Shown piece after piece: positions 5,035-5,081 of a DNA stretch of 5,081 bases. Under the pieces are notes generated by a model. That model made no database searches and was not told where the DNA came from. It saw nothing but the letters and a program-made list of their open reading frames with translations. The translations under genes were made by a program, and so were the position numbers. The first letter of the stretch is position 1, and every line of letters starts with the position of its first letter. Source of the stretch: Methanomicrobiales archaeon (lineage in GTDB: Archaea; Halobacteriota; Methanomicrobia; Methanomicrobiales; Methanospirillaceae); assembly GCA_012520015.1 (NCBI GenBank), contig JAAYPD010000079.1, forward strand, positions 1 through 5,081, given 5' to 3'.

Positions 5035-5081
5035 ATGAAAACCGTCTTTGTAAGGCAGGAAAGATGTGTCGGGTGCAGGCA
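5035..5081 (+). CDS. 4Fe-4S ferredoxin-type protein (CooF/HydN-like), 5' end only
   Basis: The gene is cut by the window's end after 15 codons, reading MKTVFVRQERCVGCR. This N-terminus, with a short beta strand and then the start of a Cys-x2-Cys cluster-binding motif (Cys11 and Cys14), is typical of small polyferredoxin-like electron carriers such as CooF and HydN, which pass electrons to or from carbon monoxide dehydrogenase, hydrogenase or formate dehydrogenase. The partner enzyme cannot be known, as downstream genes are outside the window. The ATG at 5031 is in another frame, reads MDENRLCKAGKMCR without a family match and is too close to the ribosome site, so 5035 was chosen. A TATA-like box at 4939 and a preceding terminator suggest that it begins a new transcription unit. 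Confidence 0.75.
   Translation, partial: MKTVFVRQERCVGCR

Noticed and set aside
5031..5081. ATG at 5031 as start of the last gene
   Set aside because: It is only 3 bases from the GAGGT site and its frame lacks the iron-sulfur protein N-terminus seen from 5035.

Overview
The window looks like a piece of chromosome from a methanogenic archaeon, most likely of the Methanomicrobiales; the exact genus is a guess. The reasons are archaeal-style TATA boxes and T-rich terminators, moderate-to-low GC, a cytoplasmic protein resembling the methanogen family DUF2115/UPF0305, and an OpuA/Ota-type glycine betaine transporter like those described in Methanosarcina. All complete genes and the one cut gene lie on the plus strand. 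I see no mobile element, tRNA, rRNA or CRISPR array.

Layout. Positions 1-237 are a leader region with several TATA-like boxes and a strong Shine-Dalgarno site. Positions 238-3259 hold a tight three-gene operon for a compatible-solute ABC importer: the ATPase with tandem CBS domains (opuAA), the permease (opuAB) and the substrate-binding lipoprotein (opuAC). A T-rich terminator follows. Positions 3260-3463 are a non-coding stretch with several short perfect inverted repeats around a TATA-like box. Next come a DUF2115-like protein (3464-4135), a spacer with short repeats, and a six-helix HdeD-family membrane protein (4260-4817). After another terminator and promoter, the window ends 47 bases into a gene for an iron-sulfur protein of the CooF/HydN type (from 5035).

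How it works together. The first three genes form one machine. OpuAC, lipid-anchored outside the membrane, captures glycine betaine or a similar solute; an OpuAB dimer forms the channel; OpuAA hydrolyses ATP and probably senses ionic strength through its CBS domains. This is osmotic-stress protection. The HdeD-like gene may be another envelope-stress gene, but it has its own spacing and nothing proves co-regulation. The DUF2115-like gene and the iron-sulfur gene appear to be independent units.

No clearly new system is visible. The best items for a second look are the nested inverted repeats at 3303-3407, the start-stop codon overlapping the opuAA start, the paired boxes before opuAA, and the conserved-looking Cys/His cluster in the DUF2115-like protein.
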